NCBI RefSeq assembly: GCF_051912845.1
Contig: NZ_JBNCBU010000001.1
Span: 1,240,001 to 1,304,000, forward strand
Reading direction: 5' to 3'
DNA length: 64,000 nt
Source of the DNA: Tsuneonella sediminis
Lineage (GTDB): Bacteria > Pseudomonadota > Alphaproteobacteria > Sphingomonadales > Sphingomonadaceae
Positions 1-8,170 of this stretch are shown here, piece by piece (position 1 is the first letter of the stretch; each line of letters begins with the position of its first letter). The notes under the pieces are model-generated. The model ran no database searches, had not been told where the DNA came from, and saw nothing but the letters and a program-made list of their open reading frames with translations. The position numbers and the translations under genes are program-made.

Positions 1-1047
1 CTCGGCCAGCGAGTGCCCCTGGTTAACGTAGCGGATAGGCACCGTGTCGACCCGGCTGTGGGCGCCGTTGATCTGGCCGGTCTTCTGTTCGAGTTCCGCC
101 CGGATCTGCTGATACGATCCGATCGCCTCCCGGCTGGGCGGCGCGATTTGTATGTACACGAGATCGGAAACGCGCTCGGGATACCGGTCGAAAAAGCGGG
201 CGATGCCCTCGATCCGCTCGGGCAGGCCCTTTGAGTAGTCGAGCCGGTCGACCCCGATCATCGCCGTGCGGTGGCGGGTGCTGGCGATCACGCGCTGTGC
301 CATCTGCCGTGCTGCGCCGGTCTGCGCCTGCGCCGTCAGGTGATCGAAATCGATGCCGATCGGGTAGGCACGTGCGATCGTGGTGCGCCCCCGCAGCCTG
401 ATCGTGCCCGTCGTCTCGTCGACCTTCGCGCCGAGTTCGTGTTCGCAGTAGTGATAGAAACTCTCGAGCCATTCCTCGCACTGAAAGCCGACCACGTCAT
501 AGTTGAGCAGCGAGCGCACCAGCCGCTGGTGAAACGGCAACGACACCAGCAGGCGGGTCGGCGGCCACGGAATGTGAAGGAAGAACCCCATCCGGTTCTT
601 CACCCCCCGCCGCCGCAGGTTCTCGCCCAGCGGGATGAGGTGATAGTCGTGCACCCAGACAAGGTCGTCGGCTTCGACCAGCGGCGTCAGAGCGTCGGCA
701 AACAGCTCGTTGACCCGCTCGTACCCGCGTCCGGTTGCGAGTTCGAAGCGCGCCAGGTCGAGCCGGTAATGGAACAGCGGCCAGAGCGTCTCGTTCGCAT
801 AGCCGTAGTAGTATTCCTGGACGTCCTGCGGAGACAGGTCGATCGTGGCGAAGGTGACGTTGCCGCGCGTCTGCATCGCGGGCTCGGGCGAGGGATCGGC
901 CTGTTCCTCGCCCGACCAGCCGAACCACAGCCCGCCATGCGCATTCAGTGCGGCATCGAGCGCTCCGGCGAGGCCGCCCTGCGCCCCAGCCGCCCCGCGC
1001 GCACTGGGCACCGCCACGCGATTCGAGACGACGACGAGCCGGCTCAC
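1..1047 (-). CDS. otsA: Trehalose-6-phosphate synthase (3' end outside window)
   Basis: This GT20 enzyme joins UDP-glucose and glucose-6-phosphate to give trehalose-6-phosphate in the cytoplasm. The 349 visible codons start with SRLVVVSNRVA and include the G-G-L-A-GAL loop, WPLFHYR, WVHDYHL, FFLHIPWP and GVDRLDYSKGLPERI, all typical of OtsA. Family members are about 450-500 residues, so roughly 100 residues are missing beyond position 1. The start is a GTG whose last two bases overlap the TGA stop of the upstream GH15 gene (GTGA), which implies translational coupling. It is the last gene of the otsB-GH15-otsA operon. Confidence 0.95.
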   Translation of the reverse strand, partial: MSRLVVVSNRVAVPSARGAAGAQGGLAGALDAALNAHGGLWFGWSGEEQADPSPEPAMQTRGNVTFATIDLSPQDVQEYYYGYANETLWPLFHYRLDLARFELATGRGYERVNELFADALTPLVEADDLVWVHDYHLIPLGENLRRRGVKNRMGFFLHIPWPPTRLLVSLPFHQRLVRSLLNYDVVGFQCEEWLESFYHYCEHELGAKVDETTGTIRLRGRTTIARAYPIGIDFDHLTAQAQTGAARQMAQRVIASTRHRTAMIGVDRLDYSKGLPERIEGIARFFDRYPERVSDLVYIQIAPPSREAIGSYQQIRAELEQKTGQINGAHSRVDTVPIRYVNQGHSLAE

Positions 1048-2837
1048 CGCACCGTGTTCCAGTTTTTCGAAAGCAGGCCGGCGCAATTGATCACTCCGAC
1101 CAGCGAATAGGTTTGCGGGAAGTTCCCCCACAGTTCGCCGGTTTCGAAGTCCATGTCCTCGGACAGGAGGCCCGAAGCCGTCGTGTGGCCGAGCATCGCG
1201 GTGAACAGTTCGCGCGCCTCGTCCTTGCGGTCGGACCGGGCGAGCGCGTCGATAAGCCAGAAGGTGCAGATGTTGAAAGCGGTCTCGGGCGCGCCGAAAT
1301 CGTCTTCCTTGGCGTAGCGCAGCATGTGTTCGCCGCGCCGCAGCGCCCTTTCTACCTGAGCGAAGGTCGTACGGAAGCGCGGATCGTCGGCGTCCGAAAA
1401 CCGCAGCTCGAGGAGCTGGAGCAGACTCGCATCGAGATAGTCGCTCTCGAAACTGGCGCCGTAGTGCCCGCCCTCGTCATTATCGACCCATGCCTCGCGC
1501 TCGATCGTCTCCCGAATGGACCGCGCGCGCTCGTTCCAGAAAGCCGCGCGGTCTGTCTTGCCAAGGTGATGGGCGACGTTTGCCAGCCGGTCGCACGCGG
1601 CCCAGCTCATCACCGCCGAGTAAGTATGCACTTCCTGTCGCGTGCGAAATTCCCACAGGCCCGCATCCGGCTGGTCGTGCATCGCCCAAGCCATCTCGCC
1701 GACTTCCTCGAGGTGGGCGAAATCGCGGTCGTCGGCCATGCGCAGCAGGCGCCGGTCGAAGAACGCCTGCGCCGTCGGGACGACGATCTGGCCGTAACAG
1801 TCGTGCTGGACCTGGTGGTAGGCCGCGTTCCCGATCCGCACCGGTCCCATGCCGCGATACCCGGCCAGATCGTCGGCCGTCCATTCCGTGAGCTGGGCGT
1901 CGCCCATGACCGAGTAGAGCGGCTGGATCCGCCCGCCTCGCGAATCGTCGATGATGTTGCGCAGGTATGCGAGGTACTTTTCCAGCACGTCGAGCGCGCC
2001 GAGGCGGTTGAGCGCCTGCACGGTGTAGTACGAATCGCGGATCCAGCAGTAACGATAGTCCCAGTTCCGCTGGCTTCCCGGAGCTTCGGGCACCGATGTC
2101 GTCAGCGCAGCGACGATCGCGCCGGTTTCCTCGTGCTGGCACAGCTTGAGCGTGATCGCGCAGCGGATCACCTCGTCCTGCCATTCGAGCGGCGTCGCGA
2201 GGCTGCGGACCCACAGCTGCCAGTACTTGCGGGTCTGCTCCTCCATCTGGCGCACCTCGGCCCGAATGTTGCCGCTGAACGGCTCGTCCGGACCGAAGAA
2301 GAAGTGCTGGTCGCTCTCGACCCGGTAGGCGCGCCCCTCGAGGACCGTGCCCACCGGCGCATCGGTGCTCAGGCGCAGCGAGTGCTCGCCTGTGAGGAAA
2401 CGCACATGGTTGGTGCCCGTCGTCGCCGGAGCGACCCGCGCACCGTATCCGTGCATCGGTGTAAGGTTGACCAGCAATCGCGGCGCACCCGCGACAGGGC
2501 GCACGATGCGGACGAACGCGACCGGACGGTACATCCGGCCCGACCGCTCGAACCGCGGGCAGAAATCGCTGATCTCGACCGCGCTGCCGTCCCTGGCTTC
2601 CAGCCGGGTGACGAGGATCGGCGTATTGCGCACATAGCGCTGGGTCGCGGAAACCTGGTCCTCGAGTGCAAAGCGCCACACCCCCACATCCTGACGCTCG
2701 CCATTGACGAGCGCGCAGAACACCGGGTCTCCGTCTACCCGGGGCACGCACCCCCAGACGAGCCCGGCCTCGTCATCGATCAGACCGGACACCTGGCAGT
2801 TGCCAACCGGCCAAAGTTCGAGGGTGGGTTCCTTCAT
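1044..2837 (-). CDS. GH15 glucoamylase/trehalase-like glycoside hydrolase
   Basis: A 597-residue protein with the full GH15 pattern: an N-terminal beta-sandwich region, the NWDYRYCWIRDS motif in the first third of the catalytic domain, and ETAFNICTFWLIDALA near the C-terminus, where the family has its second catalytic region. GH15 enzymes release glucose from alpha-glucans or cleave trehalose; the exact substrate cannot be read from sequence. I start it at the ATG overlapping the otsB stop (ATGA). An in-frame ATG 15 bases upstream, at 2852, is the alternative. No signal peptide is visible, so it probably acts in the cytoplasm. Its place between otsB and otsA suggests a role in trehalose or storage-glucan turnover. 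Confidence 0.92.
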   Translation of the reverse strand: MKEPTLELWPVGNCQVSGLIDDEAGLVWGCVPRVDGDPVFCALVNGERQDVGVWRFALEDQVSATQRYVRNTPILVTRLEARDGSAVEISDFCPRFERSGRMYRPVAFVRIVRPVAGAPRLLVNLTPMHGYGARVAPATTGTNHVRFLTGEHSLRLSTDAPVGTVLEGRAYRVESDQHFFFGPDEPFSGNIRAEVRQMEEQTRKYWQLWVRSLATPLEWQDEVIRCAITLKLCQHEETGAIVAALTTSVPEAPGSQRNWDYRYCWIRDSYYTVQALNRLGALDVLEKYLAYLRNIIDDSRGGRIQPLYSVMGDAQLTEWTADDLAGYRGMGPVRIGNAAYHQVQHDCYGQIVVPTAQAFFDRRLLRMADDRDFAHLEEVGEMAWAMHDQPDAGLWEFRTRQEVHTYSAVMSWAACDRLANVAHHLGKTDRAAFWNERARSIRETIEREAWVDNDEGGHYGASFESDYLDASLLQLLELRFSDADDPRFRTTFAQVERALRRGEHMLRYAKEDDFGAPETAFNICTFWLIDALARSDRKDEARELFTAMLGHTTASGLLSEDMDFETGELWGNFPQTYSLVGVINCAGLLSKNWNTVR

Positions 2838-3589
2838 CAAGCCTCCAGCCATTCAAGCACTTCGTCGGGTCCCGACAGGGCATGGCGGGCGACCCGCGAC
2901 ACCCGCTCGCCAACGGCGATACCGAAGCCGCCCAGTGCCTCGCACGCCTCGAACCCGTCCTCGTCGGTCACGTCATCGCCGACGAAGACCGGCCGGCTGC
3001 CCGCGAAGGGCCGCTCGGCCATCAGCGCCGCTACCGCCCGCCCCTTGTCGATGCCCGGCGCGACGATTTCAGCGACGCATTTCCCGCGCTTTACGGTGAG
3101 GCCGTGGCTGTCGGCCAGTTCGTCGACGAACGCCTGCGCACGCTCTTCCCAATCGGGGGCCATGCGCCAGTGGAGGGCAGTGCCGAGCGTCTTGTCTTCA
3201 TGGACCAGGCCGGCGTCGCGGGCAAATTGAGCCAATTCATGTTGCACTGCAACGGGAACGACGCCGCTGCGCGCAATCGGTTCCCCCGCGCCCAGGCGGC
3301 GCTCGCCACCATGCGATCCTGCGCAGGCGATCGCCAGCGGCCCGCAGTGGCGCTCTAGATCGGCGATCGACCGCCCGCTGACCAGCGCGAGCCGTCCGCC
3401 GAGTCTTTCTGAGAGGTCGGTGAACAGCCCGGCCAGGCGATCCGGGACCGCGATATGGTCGGGATGACCGGCCAGCGAAACCAGCGTCCCGTCGAAATCG
3501 AGGAACAGCGAGACCGGGCCTTCGCCCAGCAGACTGTCCAGAGGGGGCGGCGGCGGAAGGTCGGTGCGCGGATGCATGGCCGCCGACAT
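2837..3589 (-). CDS. otsB: Trehalose-6-phosphate phosphatase
   Basis: A 250-residue HAD-superfamily phosphatase that converts trehalose-6-phosphate to trehalose. The nucleophile motif DFDGTL is at residues 31-36 (Asp31/Asp33), the second motif is VSGRS near 70, and GDDVTDEDGF (Asp205/Asp206) is the metal-binding motif IV. Length and motifs match OtsB. It is the first gene of the minus-strand trehalose operon and overlaps the next gene by ATGA. An internal Met5 is a possible alternative start. Trehalose is a known osmotic and desiccation protectant. Confidence 0.95.
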   Translation of the reverse strand: MSAAMHPRTDLPPPPPLDSLLGEGPVSLFLDFDGTLVSLAGHPDHIAVPDRLAGLFTDLSERLGGRLALVSGRSIADLERHCGPLAIACAGSHGGERRLGAGEPIARSGVVPVAVQHELAQFARDAGLVHEDKTLGTALHWRMAPDWEERAQAFVDELADSHGLTVKRGKCVAEIVAPGIDKGRAVAALMAERPFAGSRPVFVGDDVTDEDGFEACEALGGFGIAVGERVSRVARHALSGPDEVLEWLEA

Positions 3590-3699
3590 AGGACCCCGGG
3601 CGCCTCGGTCAACTTGAGGCGGTCCACCTGCGTCGATCCCGCACCCGGCACTTCCCGCCCGAATGCGACGTCCCTCAACCGTGCATGAAGGTGGTGGTG
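3590..3699. other. Chromosomal flank between otsB and the left attachment site
   Basis: This stretch must hold the promoter of the leftward trehalose operon. I see no coding signal and no strong operator here. Confidence 0.4.
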
Positions 3700-3740
3700 C
3701 GCTTACAGGACTCGAACCTGTGACCCCATCATTACGAATG
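3700..3740. repeat. attL: duplicated tRNA-Thr 3' half
   Basis: Forty-one bases identical to 14113-14153. This copy diverges immediately after the anticodon-loop segment and lacks the D-arm and the 5' acceptor strand, so it is an attachment-site remnant and not a tRNA gene. The flanking gtggtg next to it also resembles the tRNA end, with one base lost. Confidence 0.9.
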
Positions 3741-3867
3741 TCGTGACCCTCATCTCGGCGACAGTCTCTTCCCGCCTTGCTTTCCTAGAAGTTGGCTTCC
3801 CGCTGTTCCATTGATGTTCACGCACCTTCCCGCTATCGTGATTGCTAGAAATGGAACTAGCAATCAC

Positions 3868-5133
3868 ATGGCAACGGGCAGGATCACCAAGTCGGCGGTT
3901 GACGGGCAGGGTACGGACACTCGCGACACATTCCTTTGGGACGACAGGATCACCGGGTTCGGGCTCAAGGTCACTCCGGCCGGCAGCAAAGTCTATCTCT
4001 ACCAATACCGGCTTGGCGGACGCGGCGCGAAGGTGCGGCGGTACACGATCGGCAAGCATGGCGCCCTGACCGCTGACGCCGCGCGCAAGGAAGCCGAGCG
4101 GCTGGCGATGTTGGTGGCTCAGGATATCGATCCTCAAGCGGCAAAAGTGCACCGAAGGCGGCAGGCGATTGATCTGGCATTCCCTACCTACCTCGACGAC
4201 TTCGCGCGGGATTGCCTCGCCGCGAATTGGAAGGGCTCAGCGAGCGAGGTCGAAGCGATGCTGCGGACATATGCCCTTCCCGATCTCAGGTCGAAGTCCC
4301 TACCTGAGATCACTCGCGCCGATATCGCGACACTCATGCGGCCGGTGAAGAAGATGCCGGCGCTTGCCAGCAAGCTCTTTGCAGTCTTGCGTTACCTGTT
4401 CCGGCATGCGGTCAGCGAAGGCGATCTTGATCGGTCGCCGATGGAAGGCATGAAACCCCCTCCCCTGCCGGCCGCGCGCGATCGCGTTCTCGAGGATTGG
4501 GAGCTTGCGTTGATCTGGCGGGGCGCCGTTGCGCTGGGCCATCCGTTCGGTTCGATGGTGCGGCTCCTCATGCTCACAGGGCAACGGCGCGAAGAGGTCG
4601 CTGGCCTGCCCTGGGCGGAGCTGCGCCAAGGAGACGCAATCTGGAAGCTTCCCGGAGATCGGGCGAAGAATGGCCAGCCGGTCGATACGCCTCTGTCTTT
4701 GGGTGCGATCGCGGTCCTGTCTTCACTTTCGAAGGGCGACAAGTGGCCGCGGCGAGGCTGGGTGATTTCGTCGACGGGCAAGGTGCCGTTTTCTGGCTTC
4801 TCCAGGGCGAAGAAGAAGCTGGACGCGAAGATCGCTGAACTAAACGATGGCGAAGCACTCGAGCGTTGGACTCTGCATGACCTGCGCCGAACGCTGGCGA
4901 CTGGAATGCAGCGCCTCGGGGTGCGCTTTGAAGTGACGGAGGCAATCCTAAATCACGTGTCGGGATCTCGCTCGGGCGTGGCCGGCGTCTATCAGCGGCA
5001 CGATTGGGATCCGGAAAAACGGACGGCGCTCCAAGCGTGGTCGGATCACGTCAATGGACTGCTGACTGCCCGCGAAAAAACGAATGTTGTTCCGCTCATC
5101 GTCGCCGGGGAATCCGCTGCGCAATCAGCCTGA
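3868..5133 (+). CDS. int: Tyrosine recombinase (P4-type integrase)
   Basis: A site-specific integrase of 421 residues with the N-terminal DUF4102-type arm-binding domain (about 1-95), a core-binding SAM-like domain (about 100-200) and the C-terminal catalytic domain. The catalytic residues are visible: Arg240 in TGQRREEV, His337 and Arg340 in HDLRRT, His363 in LNHVSG and Tyr375 in VYQRHDW. It lies 127 bases inside attL and presumably recombines the tRNA-Thr site. I chose the ATG at 3868, which begins MATGRITK as in relatives; an upstream ATG at 3811 would add 19 atypical residues. Confidence 0.95.
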   Translation: MATGRITKSAVDGQGTDTRDTFLWDDRITGFGLKVTPAGSKVYLYQYRLGGRGAKVRRYTIGKHGALTADAARKEAERLAMLVAQDIDPQAAKVHRRRQAIDLAFPTYLDDFARDCLAANWKGSASEVEAMLRTYALPDLRSKSLPEITRADIATLMRPVKKMPALASKLFAVLRYLFRHAVSEGDLDRSPMEGMKPPPLPAARDRVLEDWELALIWRGAVALGHPFGSMVRLLMLTGQRREEVAGLPWAELRQGDAIWKLPGDRAKNGQPVDTPLSLGAIAVLSSLSKGDKWPRRGWVISSTGKVPFSGFSRAKKKLDAKIAELNDGEALERWTLHDLRRTLATGMQRLGVRFEVTEAILNHVSGSRSGVAGVYQRHDWDPEKRTALQAWSDHVNGLLTAREKTNVVPLIVAGESAAQSA

Positions 5134-5254
5134 TACCCGCTCGATCTCTGGCAAGACAACCCGCCTAACCCGCCAAATATCCACCCGCGGTAATCGGTCA
5201 TAACCTGTGCCCACTGGAAGCCATCCGAGGCGGATGGCCAATGTGGAAACGGCT

Positions 5255-5446
5255 ATGAACGATCTCCTCGACACAAGAGCAGCGGCTCCCCGCGCTGGCG
5301 TCTCGTCAGGTACGCTCGAGAATTGGCGCGTCAAAGGCGTCGGGCCGAAATTCATCAAGGCTGGGCGGCGTATCTTGTACGATCCGGCCGATATCGAGGC
5401 CTGGAAAGAAGCGAACCGCTTTCAGTCGACCAGTGAGGCAGCGTGA
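5255..5446 (+). CDS. AlpA-like helix-turn-helix regulator/excisionase
   Basis: A 63-residue MerR/AlpA-type DNA-binding protein. The sequence reads as an N-terminal helix, a helix-turn-helix with the GVSSGTLENWRVKG recognition region, and the typical ending GPKFIKAGRRILYDPADIEAW. Such proteins in integrative elements control excision or integrase expression. It directly follows the integrase on the same strand, the usual place for an excisionase-type gene. The ATG at 5255 fits the family N-terminus better than the longer reading from 5207. Its function here is inferred from family and position. Confidence 0.75.
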   Translation: MNDLLDTRAAAPRAGVSSGTLENWRVKGVGPKFIKAGRRILYDPADIEAWKEANRFQSTSEAA

Positions 5447-5463
5447 GCGATGCGCAGCCTGAA

Positions 5464-5515
5464 AGGGGTTTCGCCCCCTGAAGCGCGAAACCGCCGCCCT
5501 GGGAAGGGACGGCGG
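5464..5515 (+). other. Two tandem hairpins in a gap without a clear gene
   Basis: Between 5447 and 5640 I see no convincing gene. Two stem-loops stand out: a small GGGG-TTTCG-CCCC hairpin at about 5467-5478 and a longer CCGCCGCCC/GGGaCGGCGG stem at 5491-5515 with one bulged A. Neither is followed by a T-run, so they may be RNA processing or attenuation structures rather than classical terminators. A 64-codon reading frame spans them but has no recognisable features. Confidence 0.35.
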
Positions 5516-5640
5516 CTCGGAATGTCTCTGGCGGGACGCTTCGGGCATACTCTGATCAGCGACCCCGCGCAATGCTTGGTGCCTTTCGCGTCACTCACGG
5601 CGGTAACGCGCGACCTAAGCCTCGCGCATCAGGTGCGGCC

Positions 5641-5922
5641 ATGAAAGCGCGCACCAACCTCATCCGCTTTCCAGTGCAGCCCCTGCGGGCGATCTTTCTC
5701 AAGCGCGTCCCGGGGGAGGGTGACCTCTGGCAAGGCTTCTTTGTCGGCGACAATTGGACGACAGGCTTCAGGACACCTCCGGGAACGCGCTGGCTGGTCC
5801 GTGATGCGCTCTTGAGCGTCGACGTTCGGAATGGCCTGCCCATTGTCGAGGAATACGAAATCGGGCCGCAACGCCGGTACGGCAGGCCTAGTGGCGACTG
5901 GCCAGGCGGGCATGCGGCATGA
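5641..5922 (+). CDS. Hypothetical protein, first gene of the RepA-like operon
   Basis: A 93-residue protein I do not recognise. It is soluble, with no signal peptide or membrane segment, and contains a WQGFFVGDNWTTGFRTPPGTRW stretch that looks like a compact beta-rich fold. The ATG at 5641 is preferred over the longer in-frame opening at 5572. Its stop overlaps the next start (ATGA), so it is the first of four translationally coupled genes ending with the ATPase. That context suggests a part in replication or control of the element, but this is only positional inference. Confidence 0.6.
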   Translation: MKARTNLIRFPVQPLRAIFLKRVPGEGDLWQGFFVGDNWTTGFRTPPGTRWLVRDALLSVDVRNGLPIVEEYEIGPQRRYGRPSGDWPGGHAA

Positions 5923-6128
5923 ACGCGGCCCGCTATCGCAGGACGATCAAGCTGCCGAACGGCTGCACCGTGGAGTTCGATCTCAAGCTCGGATGCGGCT
6001 TCGAATGCCGATGGTCCCCGGATGTGCCGAAGGGTGCGCAAGCGAGGGCCATCATGCCCCACTACCTGCGCGAGCGGAACGCCTTCCTGGCGAGCGTCGG
6101 CGTGCCGATGATGGTGGTCGACGCATGA
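5919..6128 (+). CDS. Hypothetical small protein
   Basis: A 69-residue protein of unknown function with no signal peptide, rich in basic and aromatic residues (RYRRTIKLPNGCTVEFDLKLG). The only cysteines are those in GC-T and CGFEC, which are too few and irregular for a clear zinc motif. It overlaps both neighbours by four bases (ATGA), so it is certainly part of the coupled 5641-7689 operon. Confidence 0.6.
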   Translation: MNAARYRRTIKLPNGCTVEFDLKLGCGFECRWSPDVPKGAQARAIMPHYLRERNAFLASVGVPMMVVDA

Positions 6129-6418
6129 GCACGCCCACAGCATTTGAACGCGAAGACATTCGCACCTTCCTGCCGACGATCGGCCAGGAGGAGTATGCGC
6201 GGCGCGCGAAGCTGCGAAGCCTGCGCAATGCAGCGGCGGCAATGATCTCGGCGACCGAGAGCAACATGGCCCGGCAGCTGGCTTGGTTCGCGTCCGATTA
6301 TGCGACCGAGGTACTCTACGCGCCGGCCGCTCTCGACGATCTCACCAAGTTCTGCACCCGGCCCATGCTGACAGCCATGCAAGCCGAGAAGCTCGACACG
6401 TTGGGAGCGGGGAAATGA
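6125..6418 (+). CDS. Hypothetical helical protein
   Basis: A 97-residue, mainly alpha-helical and soluble protein that I do not recognise. The ATG at 6125 overlaps the previous stop and its own stop overlaps the ATPase start (both ATGA). The longer reading frame from 5831 would run through the two upstream genes and is rejected. Tight coupling to the ATPase suggests a helper of that protein or a regulator of its operon. Confidence 0.6.
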   Translation: MSTPTAFEREDIRTFLPTIGQEEYARRAKLRSLRNAAAAMISATESNMARQLAWFASDYATEVLYAPAALDDLTKFCTRPMLTAMQAEKLDTLGAGK

Positions 6419-7689
6419 GCGAGGTATTCACAGACGCGGACGCTCAAGCGGATCTCGCGTCACTTGAGGCTTGGGCTGCCGATTATACCGGCAGAGAATA
6501 CGCCCGGATGCGCGACGAGAGCATGCTCCTGCGCCCTGGCTTCGACCCGATCTCCTGCGACACGATCGAGTCCCCAGCAGCGCACGAGGCTTTCGCTACT
6601 CTCGATCTCGCAGAGATGGCCAAGTCCAAGGCATCCCCCAAGCGGTTCGTTATCGAACGTCTGGCGCCGGCAGGTGAGGTCACCCTGTTCACCGGTCCAG
6701 GCTCGGCGGGCAAGAGCTTGCTCGCGCAACAGCTCGCCACGGCCGCAGCCGCCGGCAGGGAAACCCTCGGCTTCATGATCGAGCCGACGCCAGCGATCTA
6801 CATCACTTGTGAGGACGATGCCGAACAGCTTCACTGGCGCCAGGAACACATCTGCAAAGCACTCGGTTCTCCAATGAGCGCACTGGCAGGCAAGCTGCAT
6901 CTTTCGTCACTGCGGGGCAACATCGGCAGCGAACTGGCCACCTTCCCGCAGGACGGCCGCGTCCTCCCTACGACCTCATACGAGCGCCTCGTAGCGACGC
7001 TGCAGCGGACAGGCGCGCGGATCGCGTTTCTCGACAACGTGGCGCACCTGTTCGCTGGAAACGAGAACGATCGCGGCGAGGTGACCCGGTTCGTCAACCT
7101 GCTCAACCGCCTGGCATGCGAGACCGACGCCTCGATCGTTCTGCTCGGTCATCCAAACAAGGCTGGTGACAGCTACAGCGGCTCAACTGCCTGGCTGAAC
7201 GCCGTGCGCTCCCATTTTTCGATCAATCACGATCCAGAGACCGATGCACGCACCCTCAACATCGGGAAAGCGAACTACGCTCAGAAAGGCGATCGGGTGC
7301 GCTTCTTCTGGCAGGATTGGGCCTTCGTCGGCGAAGACGAGTTGCCGCCCGATCGCGCGAGGGAGTTCATGGAGACGAAGCGCGCTGTCACCGACAATGA
7401 AGTATTTCTCGCCTGCCTACGAGAGCGGACACGACAGAAGCGCGCGGTCTCCGAAAAGTCCAGCAAGACGTTCGCCCCGCTCGTATTCGCGGGAATGCCG
7501 GAAGCCAAGGGCATCGGGAAGGCCAGACTGGAAAAAGCCATGGATCGGCTGTTCCGGCTCGATGCGATCGAGCGGGGCGAGTTGCCGTGGCGAGGGAGCG
7601 ATCGGAAGACGGCCGTTGGGTTGCGTGAAACCGCTGCAGATATTGCGGGAAATGTTGCGGGAAATGTAGCGGAAGACACTTGCGGGTAA
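6415..7689 (+). CDS. RepA-like AAA family ATPase (hexameric helicase type)
   Basis: A 424-residue ATPase resembling the RSF1010 RepA/KaiC-RecA-fold proteins common in integrative elements. The Walker A motif is GPGSAGKS (94-101), followed by ITCEDDAEQLHWR, which matches the family's CEDD motif. A Walker B-like strand IAFLDNVAHLF lies near residue 205 and LLGHPNKAGDSYSGSTAWLNAVRS is the typical sensor region. The C-terminal part looks like a winged-helix tail with an unusual AGNVAGNVAEDT end encoded by short repeats. Such proteins unwind DNA at an origin, so this is the probable replication protein of the element. It is the last gene of a four-gene coupled operon. Confidence 0.85.
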   Translation: MSEVFTDADAQADLASLEAWAADYTGREYARMRDESMLLRPGFDPISCDTIESPAAHEAFATLDLAEMAKSKASPKRFVIERLAPAGEVTLFTGPGSAGKSLLAQQLATAAAAGRETLGFMIEPTPAIYITCEDDAEQLHWRQEHICKALGSPMSALAGKLHLSSLRGNIGSELATFPQDGRVLPTTSYERLVATLQRTGARIAFLDNVAHLFAGNENDRGEVTRFVNLLNRLACETDASIVLLGHPNKAGDSYSGSTAWLNAVRSHFSINHDPETDARTLNIGKANYAQKGDRVRFFWQDWAFVGEDELPPDRAREFMETKRAVTDNEVFLACLRERTRQKRAVSEKSSKTFAPLVFAGMPEAKGIGKARLEKAMDRLFRLDAIERGELPWRGSDRKTAVGLRETAADIAGNVAGNVAEDTCG

Positions 7690-7700
7690 TGCGAGAAATG
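7643..7700 (+). repeat. Iteron-like 12-bp repeats at the 3' end of the RepA-like gene
   Basis: Two perfect tandem copies of TTGCGGGAAATG (7643-7654, 7655-7666) are followed by degenerate copies at 7680-7691 (one mismatch) and 7689-7700 (two mismatches). The first two encode the repeated AGNV at the protein's C-terminus and the last straddles the stop codon. Repeats of this size next to a replication ATPase resemble iterons of a replication origin; this role is inferred. Confidence 0.5.
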
Positions 7701-7763
7701 GTGTCTTAAGTCGTTGATAGTTATGCGGGTGACTGCGGGCAACACACACCTATATCTATATAC

Positions 7764-7794
7764 CGGGCGCGGCTCTTCGAGGCCGCCGCGCCCG
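7764..7794 (+). terminator. Strong hairpin after the RepA-like operon
   Basis: A GC-rich stem GGGCGCGGC/GCCGCGCCC around a TCTTCGAG-containing loop, about 75 bases after the ATPase stop and just before the next gene. No T-run follows, so it is a probable but non-canonical terminator. The AT-rich tatatctatata stretch just before it could be a -10 region for the next gene. Confidence 0.4.
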
Positions 7795-7813
7795 AAAACA
7801 GGGAGCATCTGAG

Positions 7814-8170
7814 ATGATTCAGAAGACGATGATGGCCGCTGCTGCTTTCATGATGCTGATTTTTGCTCAACCTGCGCATGCTGAAGGCACGGCGAAGGAG
7901 TTTATCGCTCTATTGGATACCGGCGGCGCGACAGGCGAAAGCGCAACCATATTTTTGGTCGGAGTAAGTATCGGCATCGGTTGGGCCGACACTGAGCTGG
8001 CTGACAGGGGACAGTCTCGTCTTGTTTGTGAACCTGAGAAGCTCGGGCTTACGCCAGATCAAACAGTCGACATCTTCAGGAGGTTTCTTGCTGAGAACAA
8101 GGATCTCGATGATCTTCCCGCTGGGCTCATTATGTTGAACGCCTTGATCGAAACCTTCCCCTGTAAATGA
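7814..8170 (+). CDS. Secreted Rap1a/Tai-like protein
   Basis: A 118-residue protein with a clear Sec signal peptide (AAAAFMMLIFAQPAHA, cleavage after residue 23). The mature part ends with VCEPEKLGLTPDQTVDIFRRFLAENKD and ALIETFPCK, the pattern of the Rap1a/Tai family, which has two conserved cysteines and a terminal FPC. Founding members are periplasmic immunity proteins against type VI secretion amidase effectors (Serratia Rap1a). No effector or T6SS gene is visible nearby, so it may be an orphan immunity protein or have another periplasmic role. Its 3' end overlaps the minus-strand gene that follows by 41 bases. Confidence 0.65.
   Translation: MIQKTMMAAAAFMMLIFAQPAHAEGTAKEFIALLDTGGATGESATIFLVGVSIGIGWADTELADRGQSRLVCEPEKLGLTPDQTVDIFRRFLAENKDLDDLPAGLIMLNALIETFPCK

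Noticed and set aside
948..3230. Long plus-strand open frame of 760 codons
   Set aside because: It lies antisense to otsA, GH15 and otsB, which have clear family motifs; high GC makes such shadow frames common.
3700..3740. A second tRNA-Thr gene
   Set aside because: Only the 3' half is present, without D arm or 5' acceptor strand; it is an attachment-site duplicate.
5450..5644. A 64-codon frame after the AlpA-like gene
   Set aside because: No recognisable composition or ribosome site, and it crosses two hairpins.
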